Translations under genes and position numbers: made by a program
Notes under the pieces: generated by a model
What the model was told of the DNA's origin: nothing
The model's input: only the letters and a program-made list of their open reading frames with translations
The model's database searches: none
In this document: positions 1 to 7,904 of the stretch, piece by piece
Layout: each line of letters starts with the position of its first letter
Numbering within the stretch: position 1 is the first letter of the stretch
NCBI RefSeq assembly: GCF_010894405.1
Contig: NZ_JAAIYA010000001.1
Coordinates: forward strand, 121,341-185,340
Length of the DNA stretch: 64,000 nt
Direction: 5' to 3'
From: Pyxidicoccus caerfyrddinensis
Lineage (GTDB): Bacteria > Myxococcota > Myxococcia > Myxococcales > Myxococcaceae

Positions 1-291
1 TATGCGGCGGGTGACAAGGGACTGCTCCTGGAGCGCTCGGGCACGACGTGGACCCAAAAGCCCGTGCTCACGGTATCCGGGGATCCGGTGGACCTTCGCG
101 CGATGGTGGCGTTCGGACGCACCGCCATCTACGCGGTGACGTCGGTCGTCAGGGACATCCAGTTCTTCAACGGCACGGCCTGGACCAGCGTCAACGTGCC
201 GCCCAACACGTTGAATGCGCTGGAGGGCACCGGCCCGGGTGACATCTGGGGAGCGGGCTCCGGCGGCACCCTGATGCGCTGGCAGCCTTGA
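1..291 (+). CDS. C-terminal end of a propeller-like protein (5' end outside window)
   Basis: Open from the first base of the window to a TGA at 289-291, so only about the last 96 residues are present. The visible part has short glycine- and tryptophan-rich strands, such as DIWGAGSGGTLMRW near the end. These resemble the repeat blades of secreted myxobacterial beta-propeller proteins. The stop codon overlaps the possible TTG start of the next gene, so it may be translationally joined to the lipid-transport operon, although its role there is unknown. Family assignment is weak because no whole repeat set is visible. Confidence 0.55.
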   Translation, partial: YAAGDKGLLLERSGTTWTQKPVLTVSGDPVDLRAMVAFGRTAIYAVTSVVRDIQFFNGTAWTSVNVPPNTLNALEGTGPGDIWGAGSGGTLMRWQP

Positions 292-293
292 AC

Positions 294-992
294 ATGGACC
301 TGCGCGCGGACGGCCTCACGGTGCGGTACGGAGCGCGCACGGTGCTGGCATCGGTGGACTGCGCCCTGCCCCCGGGGACACAGGCGCTGGTGCTCGGACG
401 CTCGGGCTCGGGGAAGACGACGCTGCTGAAGGCGCTGGCGGGGCTGGTGACGCCGGCGGACGGACGCGTGCTGTGGGACGGACAGGAGGCGGCGCGCCTG
501 TCCGCCGCCGAGCGCCGCATGCGGCAGGCGGCGTTCGGAATGGTGTTCCAGACGGATGCGCTGTTCGACTCGCTCACCGTGCGCGACAACGTGCTGCTGC
601 CCCTCACCCGCCGCCGCGTGCCGGAGGCCGAGGCCCGCGCTCGGGCGGATGAGGTGCTGCGCGCGGTGGGCCTGTCAGAGGCCGCAAACACGCTGCCGGA
701 GCGGCTGTCGGGAGGCATGAAGAAGCGCGCGGGGCTGGCACGTGCGTTGGCCGCGAGGCCCTCGGTGTTGCTGGCGGATGACCCGTTCGCGGGGCTGGAC
801 CCGGGCACGGCGCGGCAGGTGGCGCGGGTGCTGCTGGAGGTGTCCCGGGGCGGCACGCTGCTCGTCGCGGCCCCGGAGGCCCCGGTGGACCTGCCCCTGC
901 CCCGCTGGCTCTACCTGCGCGGCGGGAAGCTGGTGCATGACGGGCCACCCGCGCTGGAATTGGAGCACGCGCCGGACGAGGCGCTGGCATGA
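294..992 (+). CDS. mlaF: Mla-type ABC transporter ATPase (first of two)
   Basis: About 232 residues, a normal length for an MlaF/Ttg2A ATPase, which powers phospholipid movement between the membranes through an MlaE permease and an MCE protein. Visible motifs are Walker A GRSGSGKTT near residue 37, the Q-loop in VFQTDALFDSLT, the signature LSGGMKKR, and Walker B VLLADDPFAGLD. LSGGMKKR with the KK pair is typical of the Mla group. I chose ATG at 294; a TTG at 288 overlapping the previous stop would add two residues. It is followed by a 400-bp repeat-containing gap before the permease gene, which is unusual for an otherwise overlapping operon. Confidence 0.9.
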   Translation: MDLRADGLTVRYGARTVLASVDCALPPGTQALVLGRSGSGKTTLLKALAGLVTPADGRVLWDGQEAARLSAAERRMRQAAFGMVFQTDALFDSLTVRDNVLLPLTRRRVPEAEARARADEVLRAVGLSEAANTLPERLSGGMKKRAGLARALAARPSVLLADDPFAGLDPGTARQVARVLLEVSRGGTLLVAAPEAPVDLPLPRWLYLRGGKLVHDGPPALELEHAPDEALA

Positions 993-1040
993 AACCGCCG
1001 ACTGAGTCGAGACGCGGGTGCGGCCCGCACGACGAGAGGT

Positions 1041-1376
1041 GTCCCCCGGTGGCCGGCAGCGGCGGAAGGAACGTTCATTCCGCGAGTCCTCCGCCCGAAG
1101 GGGTGGCATGGGGCGCACACGTGGTCTGCCCCCCGGCGGCAGGCAGCTGCGGAAGGAACGTTCATTCCGCGAGTCCTCCGCCCGAAGAGGTGGCATGGGG
1201 CGCACACGTGGTCTGCCCCCCGGCGGCAGGCAGCCGCGGAAGGAACGTTCATTCCGCGAGTCCTCCGCCCGAAGAGGTGGCATGGGGCGCACACGTGGTC
1301 TGCCCCCCGGCGGCAGGCTGCCGCGGAAGGAACGTTCATTCCGCGAGTCCTCCGCCCGAAGGGGTGGCATGGAGAG
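1041..1376 (+). repeat. 87-bp tandem repeat, four copies, inside the mla operon
   Basis: The segment containing GGAACGTTCATTCCGCGAG recurs with its ACGTTC at 1071, 1158, 1245 and 1332, an exact 87-bp period. Units are nearly identical and contiguous, with no spacers. The fourth diverges after about 1371. Each unit holds the 8-bp palindrome GAACGTTC within imperfect GGAA/TTCC arms. Because 87 is a multiple of three, frames stay open across the array. The array lies between the mlaF stop and the first permease start, so it is probably non-coding, although it is in frame with the permease and could extend its N terminus. Confidence 0.9.
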
Positions 1377-1389
1377 CACGGGTGCGCGC

Positions 1390-2163
1390 ATGAAGCCCCT
1401 CGCATGGCTGGGCCGCACCGGCCTGGACGCGGTGCGCGGCGCGGGAGCCCTGGGCCTCGTGGCGGGGCGCACGGTGCTGGGGCTGCCGAGGCTGGAGCGG
1501 CGCGAGCTGGCACGGGCGCTGGTGCAATTCGGTTACGACTCGCTTCCGCTGGCGCTGGCCACTGCGGCGCTGGCGGGCGTCATCGTGGTGCTGCAATCCG
1601 GGCTCTACATCCAGCGCTTCGGAGCGCGGGCGTTCCTCGGCTGGGCGGCGGGGTACGGCGTGCTGTGGGAGTTCGGCCCGCTGCTGCTCGGGCTCATCAT
1701 GTCAGCGCGCATCGGCGCGAGGAACGCGGCGGAGCTGGCCACCATGCAGGTGGGCGGGCAGATTGAGGGACTGCGCGGAATCGGCCTGGACCCGTTCGCC
1801 ATCCTCGTGGCGCCGAGGGTGGTGGCCATGGAGGTGAGCATGCTCGCGCTGAGCGCCTTCACGTTCCTGGTGGCCATCCTCTTCGAGTCGGTTGCGGCGC
1901 TCCTCACGCTGGGGCTGCCGCTGCGCGTGTTCTATGGGACGTTCGCGGACATGCTGAGCCCGCTCGACCTCCTGGGCGGCGTGGTGAAGACGGGAGCCTA
2001 CGGCCTGGCCATCTCTCTGGTGTCCACGGCGGTGGGCCTGTCCGCGAGAGGTGGCGCCAGGGCCGTGGGCGAGGCAGCGGCGAGCGCGGTGGTGCGAGGC
2101 TGCGCGGCCATCTTCGTGCTCGACTTCCTGCTCACCTCGCTGCTCGCGGGGTGGATGGCATGA
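1390..2163 (+). CDS. mlaE: MlaE-family permease (first of two)
   Basis: 257 residues with about five or six hydrophobic segments and the MlaE-family core. This includes the conserved stretch GPLLLGLIMSARIGARNAAELATM, where a small-residue and charged loop leads into the coupling region. It should form the inner-membrane part of the lipid transporter with the neighbouring ATPases and MCE protein. The frame is open upstream through the 87-bp repeat to about 1018, but residues encoded there are arginine-rich and unlike the family. I therefore place the start at ATG 1390, just after the array. Its stop overlaps the next start in an ATGA arrangement. Confidence 0.88.
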   Translation: MKPLAWLGRTGLDAVRGAGALGLVAGRTVLGLPRLERRELARALVQFGYDSLPLALATAALAGVIVVLQSGLYIQRFGARAFLGWAAGYGVLWEFGPLLLGLIMSARIGARNAAELATMQVGGQIEGLRGIGLDPFAILVAPRVVAMEVSMLALSAFTFLVAILFESVAALLTLGLPLRVFYGTFADMLSPLDLLGGVVKTGAYGLAISLVSTAVGLSARGGARAVGEAAASAVVRGCAAIFVLDFLLTSLLAGWMA

Positions 2164-2906
2164 GCGCGGTGCTGTCCTTCTTCGGAGCACCGGCGGTGAT
2201 GCTGGCGCGCACCGTGCGGGCCTCGCTGCGGGACGGAGTGCCCTGGCGCGAGTCACTGGTGCAATTGCACGAACTGGGCGGGCGCAGCGTGTGGCTCGTC
2301 ATGTCCGGCATGGCCTTCTTCGGCGCGGTGCTGGTGACGATTGCGAACAGCCAGGCCACGCGCTTCGTGGGCAACGTGGCGGTGCTCGGGCCCGCCTATT
2401 TCGAGCTGCTCATCCGCGAGCTGGGCCCGGTGATGTCCGCGATGCTGACGGCCTCGCGAGCGGGAGCCAGCCACGCGGCGGAGCTGTCCACCATGAGCGT
2501 CAACGAGCAGGTGGAGGCGCTGGAGATGTCCGCGGGAGACCCCTACGCGGACCTGGTGGCGCCGAGAGTAATAGCCGGGGTGCTCGGGGTGCCGCTGCTG
2601 AGCGCGCTGGGGACGGTAGCGGCGACGCTGTCCGCGGCGACGGTGGCGAGCGTCGCCTTCGGTGTGGATGGTCGGGCCTTCATGGACCCGCGCTACGTGG
2701 ACGGGTGGGATTTGCTCGCGGCGGGGCTGAAGGCGGGCGGCTGCGGGCTGTACATTCCCCTGGCGGCGGCGGTGGCGGGCCTGAATGCGAAGGGCGGCGC
2801 CGAGGCGGTGGGCGAGGCCACCACCTCCGGCGTGGTGGCGGCGAGTCTGGGGTGCCTGTTGATCGACTTCGCCGTGTCCCTCGCCTTCCAGTTGCTGCGC
2901 CTGTGA
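2160..2906 (+). CDS. mlaE: MlaE-family permease (second copy)
   Basis: 248 residues, homologous to the preceding permease and with the same core (GPVMSAMLTASRAGASHAAEL and MSVNEQVEALEM). ATG 2160 overlaps the upstream TGA as ATGA, indicating translational coupling. A GTG at 2151 in the same frame is less likely. Two different permeases in one operon suggest a heterodimeric channel, whereas the E. coli Mla permease is a homodimer; the heterodimer is my inference. Several hydrophobic helices are visible. Confidence 0.88.
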   Translation: MSAVLSFFGAPAVMLARTVRASLRDGVPWRESLVQLHELGGRSVWLVMSGMAFFGAVLVTIANSQATRFVGNVAVLGPAYFELLIRELGPVMSAMLTASRAGASHAAELSTMSVNEQVEALEMSAGDPYADLVAPRVIAGVLGVPLLSALGTVAATLSAATVASVAFGVDGRAFMDPRYVDGWDLLAAGLKAGGCGLYIPLAAAVAGLNAKGGAEAVGEATTSGVVAASLGCLLIDFAVSLAFQLLRL

Positions 2907-2914
2907 GCCCGAGT

Positions 2915-3667
2915 ATGAATCAGAGTCCCTCCCCCGCCGACGACACGCTGCGCTTCACGGACGTGCGCGTAGCGTTCGAGACGGGGCGGCAGGTGCTGCA
3001 AGGGCTGACGGCGGAGGTGTCCACGCGAGAGCTGACGTTCATCGCGGGAGCGAGCGGCTCCGGGAAGAGCGTGCTGTGCCGGATGGCGGTGGGACTGCTG
3101 CGGCCGGCCGCGGGACAGGTGGAGTTGTGGGGAGAGCGCGTGGACACGCAGCCCGAGCGCGAGCTGGTACGTCTGCGCCGGCGCGCCCCCTACCTGGTGC
3201 AGGGCCCGGCGCTGCTGGACTGGCGGACGCTGCGAGAGAATGTGCGGCTGGCGGACCCGGAGGCGCCCGCCGAGGCGGTGGAGGCGGCGCTGGCGCAGGT
3301 GGGCCTGCAGGAGTGGGCGGACCGGCTGCCACCGGAGCTGGGGCCCGGAGCCAAGAAGCGCGCGGCGATTGCGCGAGCCCTGGTGCTGAAGCCACGCTAC
3401 CTGCTGCTGGACGAGCCCACGACGGGGCTGGACCGGAGGGCGGCATCGCAGGTGGAAGAAGTGCTGGCGTCGCTGAAGGCACGGGGCCTGGGCGGGTTGG
3501 TGGTGACGCACGACTACCGGCAGTTGAAGGGCCTGGCGGACAAGGTGCTGGTGGTGGCGGGAGGACGCTGTGCATACCTGGGCCCACCGGCCGGGTTCCT
3601 GGAGTCCTCCGCGCCCGAGCTCCGGGTGCTGACGGCGCCATTCATGGAGGGCGCGACGGATGGATGA
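2915..3667 (+). CDS. mlaF: Mla-type ABC transporter ATPase (second), divergent signature motif
   Basis: About 250 residues. Walker A GASGSGKS, the Q-loop position LVQGPALLDWRTLREN, Walker B YLLLDEPTTGLD and the H-loop VVTHDYRQ are intact. The ABC signature is altered: LGPGAKKR where LSGG is expected, so the conserved serine is lost. One intact and one degenerate ATPase in the same operon suggests an asymmetric pair with one weakened composite site, as in many heterodimeric ABC transporters. ATG 2915 is chosen; GTG 2903 overlaps the upstream stop and is a real alternative. The 3' end overlaps the MCE gene by 8 bases. Confidence 0.87.
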   Translation: MNQSPSPADDTLRFTDVRVAFETGRQVLQGLTAEVSTRELTFIAGASGSGKSVLCRMAVGLLRPAAGQVELWGERVDTQPERELVRLRRRAPYLVQGPALLDWRTLRENVRLADPEAPAEAVEAALAQVGLQEWADRLPPELGPGAKKRAAIARALVLKPRYLLLDEPTTGLDRRAASQVEEVLASLKARGLGGLVVTHDYRQLKGLADKVLVVAGGRCAYLGPPAGFLESSAPELRVLTAPFMEGATDG

Positions 3668-4670
3668 GCGACGGTTGGAGCTGAAGGTGGGCGCCCTGGT
3701 GCTGGCGACGGTGGTGGGCGTGCTGGTGCTGCTGTGGCTGATGGGCGAGCTGTCGGTGGGCTCGAACACGGGGCTCGCGGTGGACTTCGGCCACACGGGC
3801 AACGTGGTGGAGGGCGCGCCGGTGAAGCTGGGCGGCGTGCAGGTGGGCCGAGTGCAGGCGATTCGCCTGCTGCCCGAGCGCAGGGATGCGCAGGGCAAGC
3901 CGATGCCCGTGCGTATGGAACTGGCGGTGGCGCCAGAGGCCGTGGGAGCGCTGCGCACGGATGCGCGGGTGACGGTGGCCACGGTGGGCCTCTTGGGTGA
4001 GCCGTACCTGGAATTGAATCCGGGGGCGGCGGAGAAACCGCTGGGAGCGGGACAGGCGGTGCGAGGGACGGATGCGCCGCGATTGGACCTGCTCGCGGAG
4101 CAGCTCTCGCGCTTCGTGGAGATCCTGTCCGCGATGCTGGAGAAGGACCCGGAGGCGGTGACGGACCTGGCGGCGAACGTGTCGCGGCTGACGAAGACGC
4201 TGGACCGGATGCTCACGGAGAACGAAGGCGACGTGAAGGTGCTCGCCTCGGAGCTGGCGGCGACCTCGAAGGACCTGCGCCAGCTGGCGGCCTTCGCGCG
4301 CGAGTCGTTCCAGCCGGGAGGCAAGGGAGCACGGCTGCTGGATGACGCGGCTGCCACGGCGGCGGTGATGCGCAGCGAGCTGCCCGGACTGACGAAGTCC
4401 GCAGGGACGACGCTGGATGGACTGGCGGCGGTGACGGGAGCACTGGGCCCCGAGGACGGTCAGCGTGTGAAGGTGGCGCTGGAGCGCTTCACGAACGCGG
4501 CGGGGCAGCTGGAAGGAATTGCCGCGCGGGCGGACCGGGTGCTGGCGAAGATTGAGGGCGGAGAGGGCACGGCCGGCGCGGTGCTCCAGGACCCGACGCT
4601 GTACAACGAGCTGCGGACCCTGGTGACGGACCTGCGCAAGCATCCGTGGAAGATTCTCTGGAAGGACTAG
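3660..4670 (+). CDS. mlaD: MCE/MlaD family lipid-binding protein
   Basis: 336 residues. An N-terminal membrane anchor (about residues 10-30, LVLATVVGVLVLLWLMGEL) is followed by one MCE domain with the family hallmark VKLGGVQVGRVQAI. A long, mostly helical C-terminal region follows. MlaD proteins form hexameric rings that bind lipid on the periplasmic side and sit on the MlaFE complex. This is the last gene of the operon and overlaps the second ATPase gene. Base composition changes sharply immediately after its stop codon. Confidence 0.9.
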   Translation: MDERRLELKVGALVLATVVGVLVLLWLMGELSVGSNTGLAVDFGHTGNVVEGAPVKLGGVQVGRVQAIRLLPERRDAQGKPMPVRMELAVAPEAVGALRTDARVTVATVGLLGEPYLELNPGAAEKPLGAGQAVRGTDAPRLDLLAEQLSRFVEILSAMLEKDPEAVTDLAANVSRLTKTLDRMLTENEGDVKVLASELAATSKDLRQLAAFARESFQPGGKGARLLDDAAATAAVMRSELPGLTKSAGTTLDGLAAVTGALGPEDGQRVKVALERFTNAAGQLEGIAARADRVLAKIEGGEGTAGAVLQDPTLYNELRTLVTDLRKHPWKILWKD

Positions 4671-4762
4671 ATTTCACCAATTCTGCTACGACAGGCAGAG
4701 AACATCAACGAATCCACACGCACCCAACCATACACCAAGCCCTCCAAAGACATATACTACAA

Positions 4763-7597
4763 ATGTCATCTCCCCAAGAGAAGAACACGCTCATAGCACT
4801 TCAAGAAGCAACCATTAACCTTCTCAACTCCGCAGAGAAGCTACTACAACAAGGCGAGCATTGGCTCAACAAGCCAGACCACTACCGTCGGCTCGCCGCG
4901 ATAATCAGAACTGAGCGACATAAGGTCACGACCCTAGAACTCAGGCTCTCAATTGTTGCACCCATAAAGGCCGGGAAATCCACAATTGCGAATGCAATTC
5001 TTGGGGCGGGCGTACTACCAACACGCAACTCAGCAATGACTAGCATCCCGACCGAGATAACCAATGCCTCCGACTGCAATGAAGCCGAGCTAACAATCCC
5101 CGACTCAACGCTCTCTCGATTCAATGAACTTTGGCATAGACTTCACAAGTCGGTGCTTTTGCGCGGAATCAAAGAGAGCCAAGAGTTAGCACCCGAAAAC
5201 CCTGAACTACAAACACTCATTTCCCAGCTCGGAAAATCAACCAGCGCACCAATAAGCGCACGTGCGTCTGGAATCCAAGAAGTCCAATCAACACTGCTCT
5301 GCCTGAACGACCTCTTTCGCACAGCAGCCTTGCTCGAAGGACCGCACTTTCTTTCTGGAATTAAGGACTTCGAGCTTCCGCGCATCAAGGCATGTTTTTT
5401 GCGATCCGCCCCTTCCTCAGTATCACAGCATGGAACTCTCGTAATCGTTGACACCCCTGGCCCCAATGAGGCTCGTCAACATCACCTTCTCGAGCAGGTC
5501 ATCGCAGAGCAACTAGAAAGAACCTCGCTCGTACTGCTAGTCCTTGACTTCACACAACTCAGTGCAACAGCAGCAGAACTTGTGAGCAAAGAAGTCCAAG
5601 CTGTCGCCCAGATCGTTGGCGAAGAGAACATCTTCGTCATTGTCAACAAAGTAGACGAGCGCGACGACAAGGGAATGACAAGCGATCAGGTTCGCCAGTT
5701 CATTATTGGCCATCTAAATTTCAAAAAACCGATACCGTCCAGCCGAATCTTTGAGGTCTCAGCCAAGCGCGCCTTTAGATCGGCCGATTTCTTACGTGAG
5801 TACAAACAAGATCCACGAAATGGCGATCACAGCCTAGGCTCATGGCCTGCAGCAGTCTCACTAGCCCCGCTAGTATTCGGCGCGACCCAATGGGAAGAAG
5901 ATCTGGAAGAAACAACCAGCGACGAACTTGCCCGGCGTGCAGGCAAACTCTGGGCGCGCTCTGGGTTTGACACTTTTCTCACACAAGCAATTGAGAAACT
6001 TCTTGCGGAAGTTGCACCCCGAGCACTGCGTGTCGCGCTCACTGTTGCCCGCGCGCATCTCACAATTCTTCGCAATGACGCCCGAATGCGCCATAAGGCC
6101 ATTCGTGCGAACGCCGCATCAGTTGAAAGCGAACTCAAAAACCTTGACCAAGAAATCCGAAACCTAGAAGAAAGCAGGCGTTGTGTTGACTTACGCATCA
6201 AGGAAGTTGAAAAAGATCTCCGCGAGCACCTCGGCCTGCTGCGGAGGCGACTTCAGCCGATTATCGAGGAAGACGTCCGCCTCGTATTCAAAGAAAAAGA
6301 AGACACCGACGCGTCGGCCATCCAGGGGTTCCTGAAAAGAGGCAAGCGTTTTGTCGCTCGGCATTTCGGGGATCCACTAGGTGGCGTCTCGCGCGCAGTT
6401 GAATTCGAAAATCTTGCTGACGCGCAAGAATTCGCGAACTACGCCGTCGATCTTGTACTCGGCAGGATTCGCCCACAGATAGAACTCGCTCTTGATATAA
6501 CAAATCGCCGTGTCGAAGCTACTCGACGCGAATTTGAGCAAGTCCTCGCCACGGAAACGCGCCCTATCCTACAGCGAGCGGCAGAGAGAATAAAACGCCA
6601 CTTCGATGTAACCCTTGAATTCCCACGCCCAAAACTCGCCAACCCTCTTGAGAAAATCAGCATCGCAAGACGAGTAACAAAATTTGAACCGGGCGGAGTA
6701 GAGGTCCGTACTCGCTATGAAACTCGGTGGTACACTTTTTTCCTATGGGAACATGAGGTTAATTACTCAGTAAAAACAAAAGACAGATACATAATATCTC
6801 TCGACGAAGTCGCACAGCAAGTCAAGCAGACCGCACACCAGAACGTGGAAGATCTTTCCAACAGGTTTGACGACTTTCTTGCCACGGATTTCAAAGATGG
6901 CATAGACGACTACTTCAAGCGACTGCGCGAGTACTTCCAGTTTTATCGGCAAACACTGGAGGAAGCGGTTCAGGCTCAGCGGATGTCCCTTGAGCAGCGA
7001 GACACTGCACTAAATCAACTCGACACTCTCGACGAAGAAAGCTCTCAATCCCTGAACGAACTCCATGGCTGCCGTTCCGCTCTTGAGAAGGCCTTCGGCG
7101 GCGACCATCTGGACAGTCCTGAGGACGCAATAGTTGATGGCGTCGATCTGTTTATTTCATATTCACATGCAGACGAGTCGTTTCGCCAGGACCTCGAGAA
7201 GCACCTGTCTCTGCTGCGGCGCTCGGGCTTGATACATCTCTGGCATGATCGCGAAATCATCCCGGGACAACAGTGGGCCGACGAAATCGATCGACATCTT
7301 GAGTCGTCCCAAATCATAGTACTGCTAATCAGCGCCGACTTCATTGCCTCTGACTACTGCTTCGCAAAGGAGATGACGCGCGCGCTCGAACGACATAAAG
7401 AGGGCACCGCAGTGGTTGTCCCCATCATCTTGCGCGATTGCGATTGGAATTTAGCGCCTTTTGGGGAAATCCAAGCGCTACCGAAAGACGGCAAGGCCAT
7501 AAAGTCGTGGGATGATCGCGACGCGGCTCTCACCGATGTTGCACGGGGATTGCGAAAGGCGGTCGCTCACATGCAAAAAGCAGCAAAGGGAGGCTGA
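4763..7597 (+). CDS. Dynamin-like GTPase fused to a C-terminal TIR domain
   Basis: 944 residues from ATG 4763; the frame is open to 4646 inside mlaD, but the leader looks non-coding. Residues about 60-340 form a dynamin-type GTPase: P-loop APIKAGKS (66-73), switch threonines near 97, DTPG (231-234), NKVD (296-299) and SAKRA (334). Residues about 440-780 are charged, helical and coiled-coil-like, with an aromatic patch WYTFFLWEHEV that could touch membrane. Residues about 788-940 form a TIR domain: DLFISYSHADES, LWHDREIIPGQQW, and a probable catalytic glutamate E870 in CFAKEMTRAL. Known TIR effectors cleave NAD+, and bacterial dynamins remodel membranes. A sensor-plus-NADase antiphage role is inference. 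The gene is clearly less GC-rich than its surroundings, suggesting transfer. Confidence 0.85.
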   Translation: MSSPQEKNTLIALQEATINLLNSAEKLLQQGEHWLNKPDHYRRLAAIIRTERHKVTTLELRLSIVAPIKAGKSTIANAILGAGVLPTRNSAMTSIPTEITNASDCNEAELTIPDSTLSRFNELWHRLHKSVLLRGIKESQELAPENPELQTLISQLGKSTSAPISARASGIQEVQSTLLCLNDLFRTAALLEGPHFLSGIKDFELPRIKACFLRSAPSSVSQHGTLVIVDTPGPNEARQHHLLEQVIAEQLERTSLVLLVLDFTQLSATAAELVSKEVQAVAQIVGEENIFVIVNKVDERDDKGMTSDQVRQFIIGHLNFKKPIPSSRIFEVSAKRAFRSADFLREYKQDPRNGDHSLGSWPAAVSLAPLVFGATQWEEDLEETTSDELARRAGKLWARSGFDTFLTQAIEKLLAEVAPRALRVALTVARAHLTILRNDARMRHKAIRANAASVESELKNLDQEIRNLEESRRCVDLRIKEVEKDLREHLGLLRRRLQPIIEEDVRLVFKEKEDTDASAIQGFLKRGKRFVARHFGDPLGGVSRAVEFENLADAQEFANYAVDLVLGRIRPQIELALDITNRRVEATRREFEQVLATETRPILQRAAERIKRHFDVTLEFPRPKLANPLEKISIARRVTKFEPGGVEVRTRYETRWYTFFLWEHEVNYSVKTKDRYIISLDEVAQQVKQTAHQNVEDLSNRFDDFLATDFKDGIDDYFKRLREYFQFYRQTLEEAVQAQRMSLEQRDTALNQLDTLDEESSQSLNELHGCRSALEKAFGGDHLDSPEDAIVDGVDLFISYSHADESFRQDLEKHLSLLRRSGLIHLWHDREIIPGQQWADEIDRHLESSQIIVLLISADFIASDYCFAKEMTRALERHKEGTAVVVPIILRDCDWNLAPFGEIQALPKDGKAIKSWDDRDAALTDVARGLRKAVAHMQKAAKGG

Positions 7598-7904
7598 AAT
7601 CGGAATTTCACTCTTCGCATCATATAAGCCCAATGCCCATAGCATCTCAGCGCTCCAGATAGGATACCGCATGTAGTGGACATGCATACATTCACCGACA
7701 TCCAACATCTCCAATTCATGACCCAGCCTGCGAGGTGGGGATTTAACAGACAAACAGAAGCTCAAGCGCGAACTGACGGACTCGCAATCCTTTATCGTCG
7801 ATGACACGGGCTTCCCGAAAAAAGAGAGGCAACTGGCGCGGACGGCAATATTCGGGGCGCACGAGGACGCTTGCGTGAAGCCGGATTGGACGCCACCCTC
7901 CGCC
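7598..7904. other. Intergenic region after the dynamin-TIR gene
   Basis: About 300 bases with falling AT content from left to right. It contains a small inverted repeat GCATGT-N5-ACATGC at 7669-7685 and the transposase-like scrap listed separately. No convincing gene, terminator or promoter was recognised. The transition back to high GC occurs around 7800, which marks the right edge of the foreign-looking segment. Confidence 0.5.
7745..7845 (+). mobile_element. Possible IS701-like transposase remnant
   Basis: In the frame shared with the downstream gene, this stretch reads SFIVDDTGFPKK followed by unrelated residues. VDDTGFPKK closely resembles the conserved first-aspartate motif of IS701-type DDE transposases. 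The matching glycine-histidine-serine continuation is missing and a stop lies just upstream, so this can only be a decayed scrap. It sits at the right side of the AT-richer insertion that holds the dynamin-TIR gene. The assignment rests on one short motif. Confidence 0.45.

Noticed and set aside
1041..1376. CRISPR array
   Set aside because: Units are contiguous 87-bp copies without variable spacers.
1018..1389. N-terminal extension of the first permease through the 87-bp repeat
   Set aside because: The residues are arginine-rich and unlike MlaE; a good start at 1390 lies right after the array.
2051..2914. Long upstream extension of the second ATPase
   Set aside because: It overlaps the second permease in another frame and lacks domain similarity.
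7669..7685. Hairpin GCATGT-N5-ACATGC as a terminator
   Set aside because: Stem of only six bases and no T-run; too weak to claim.
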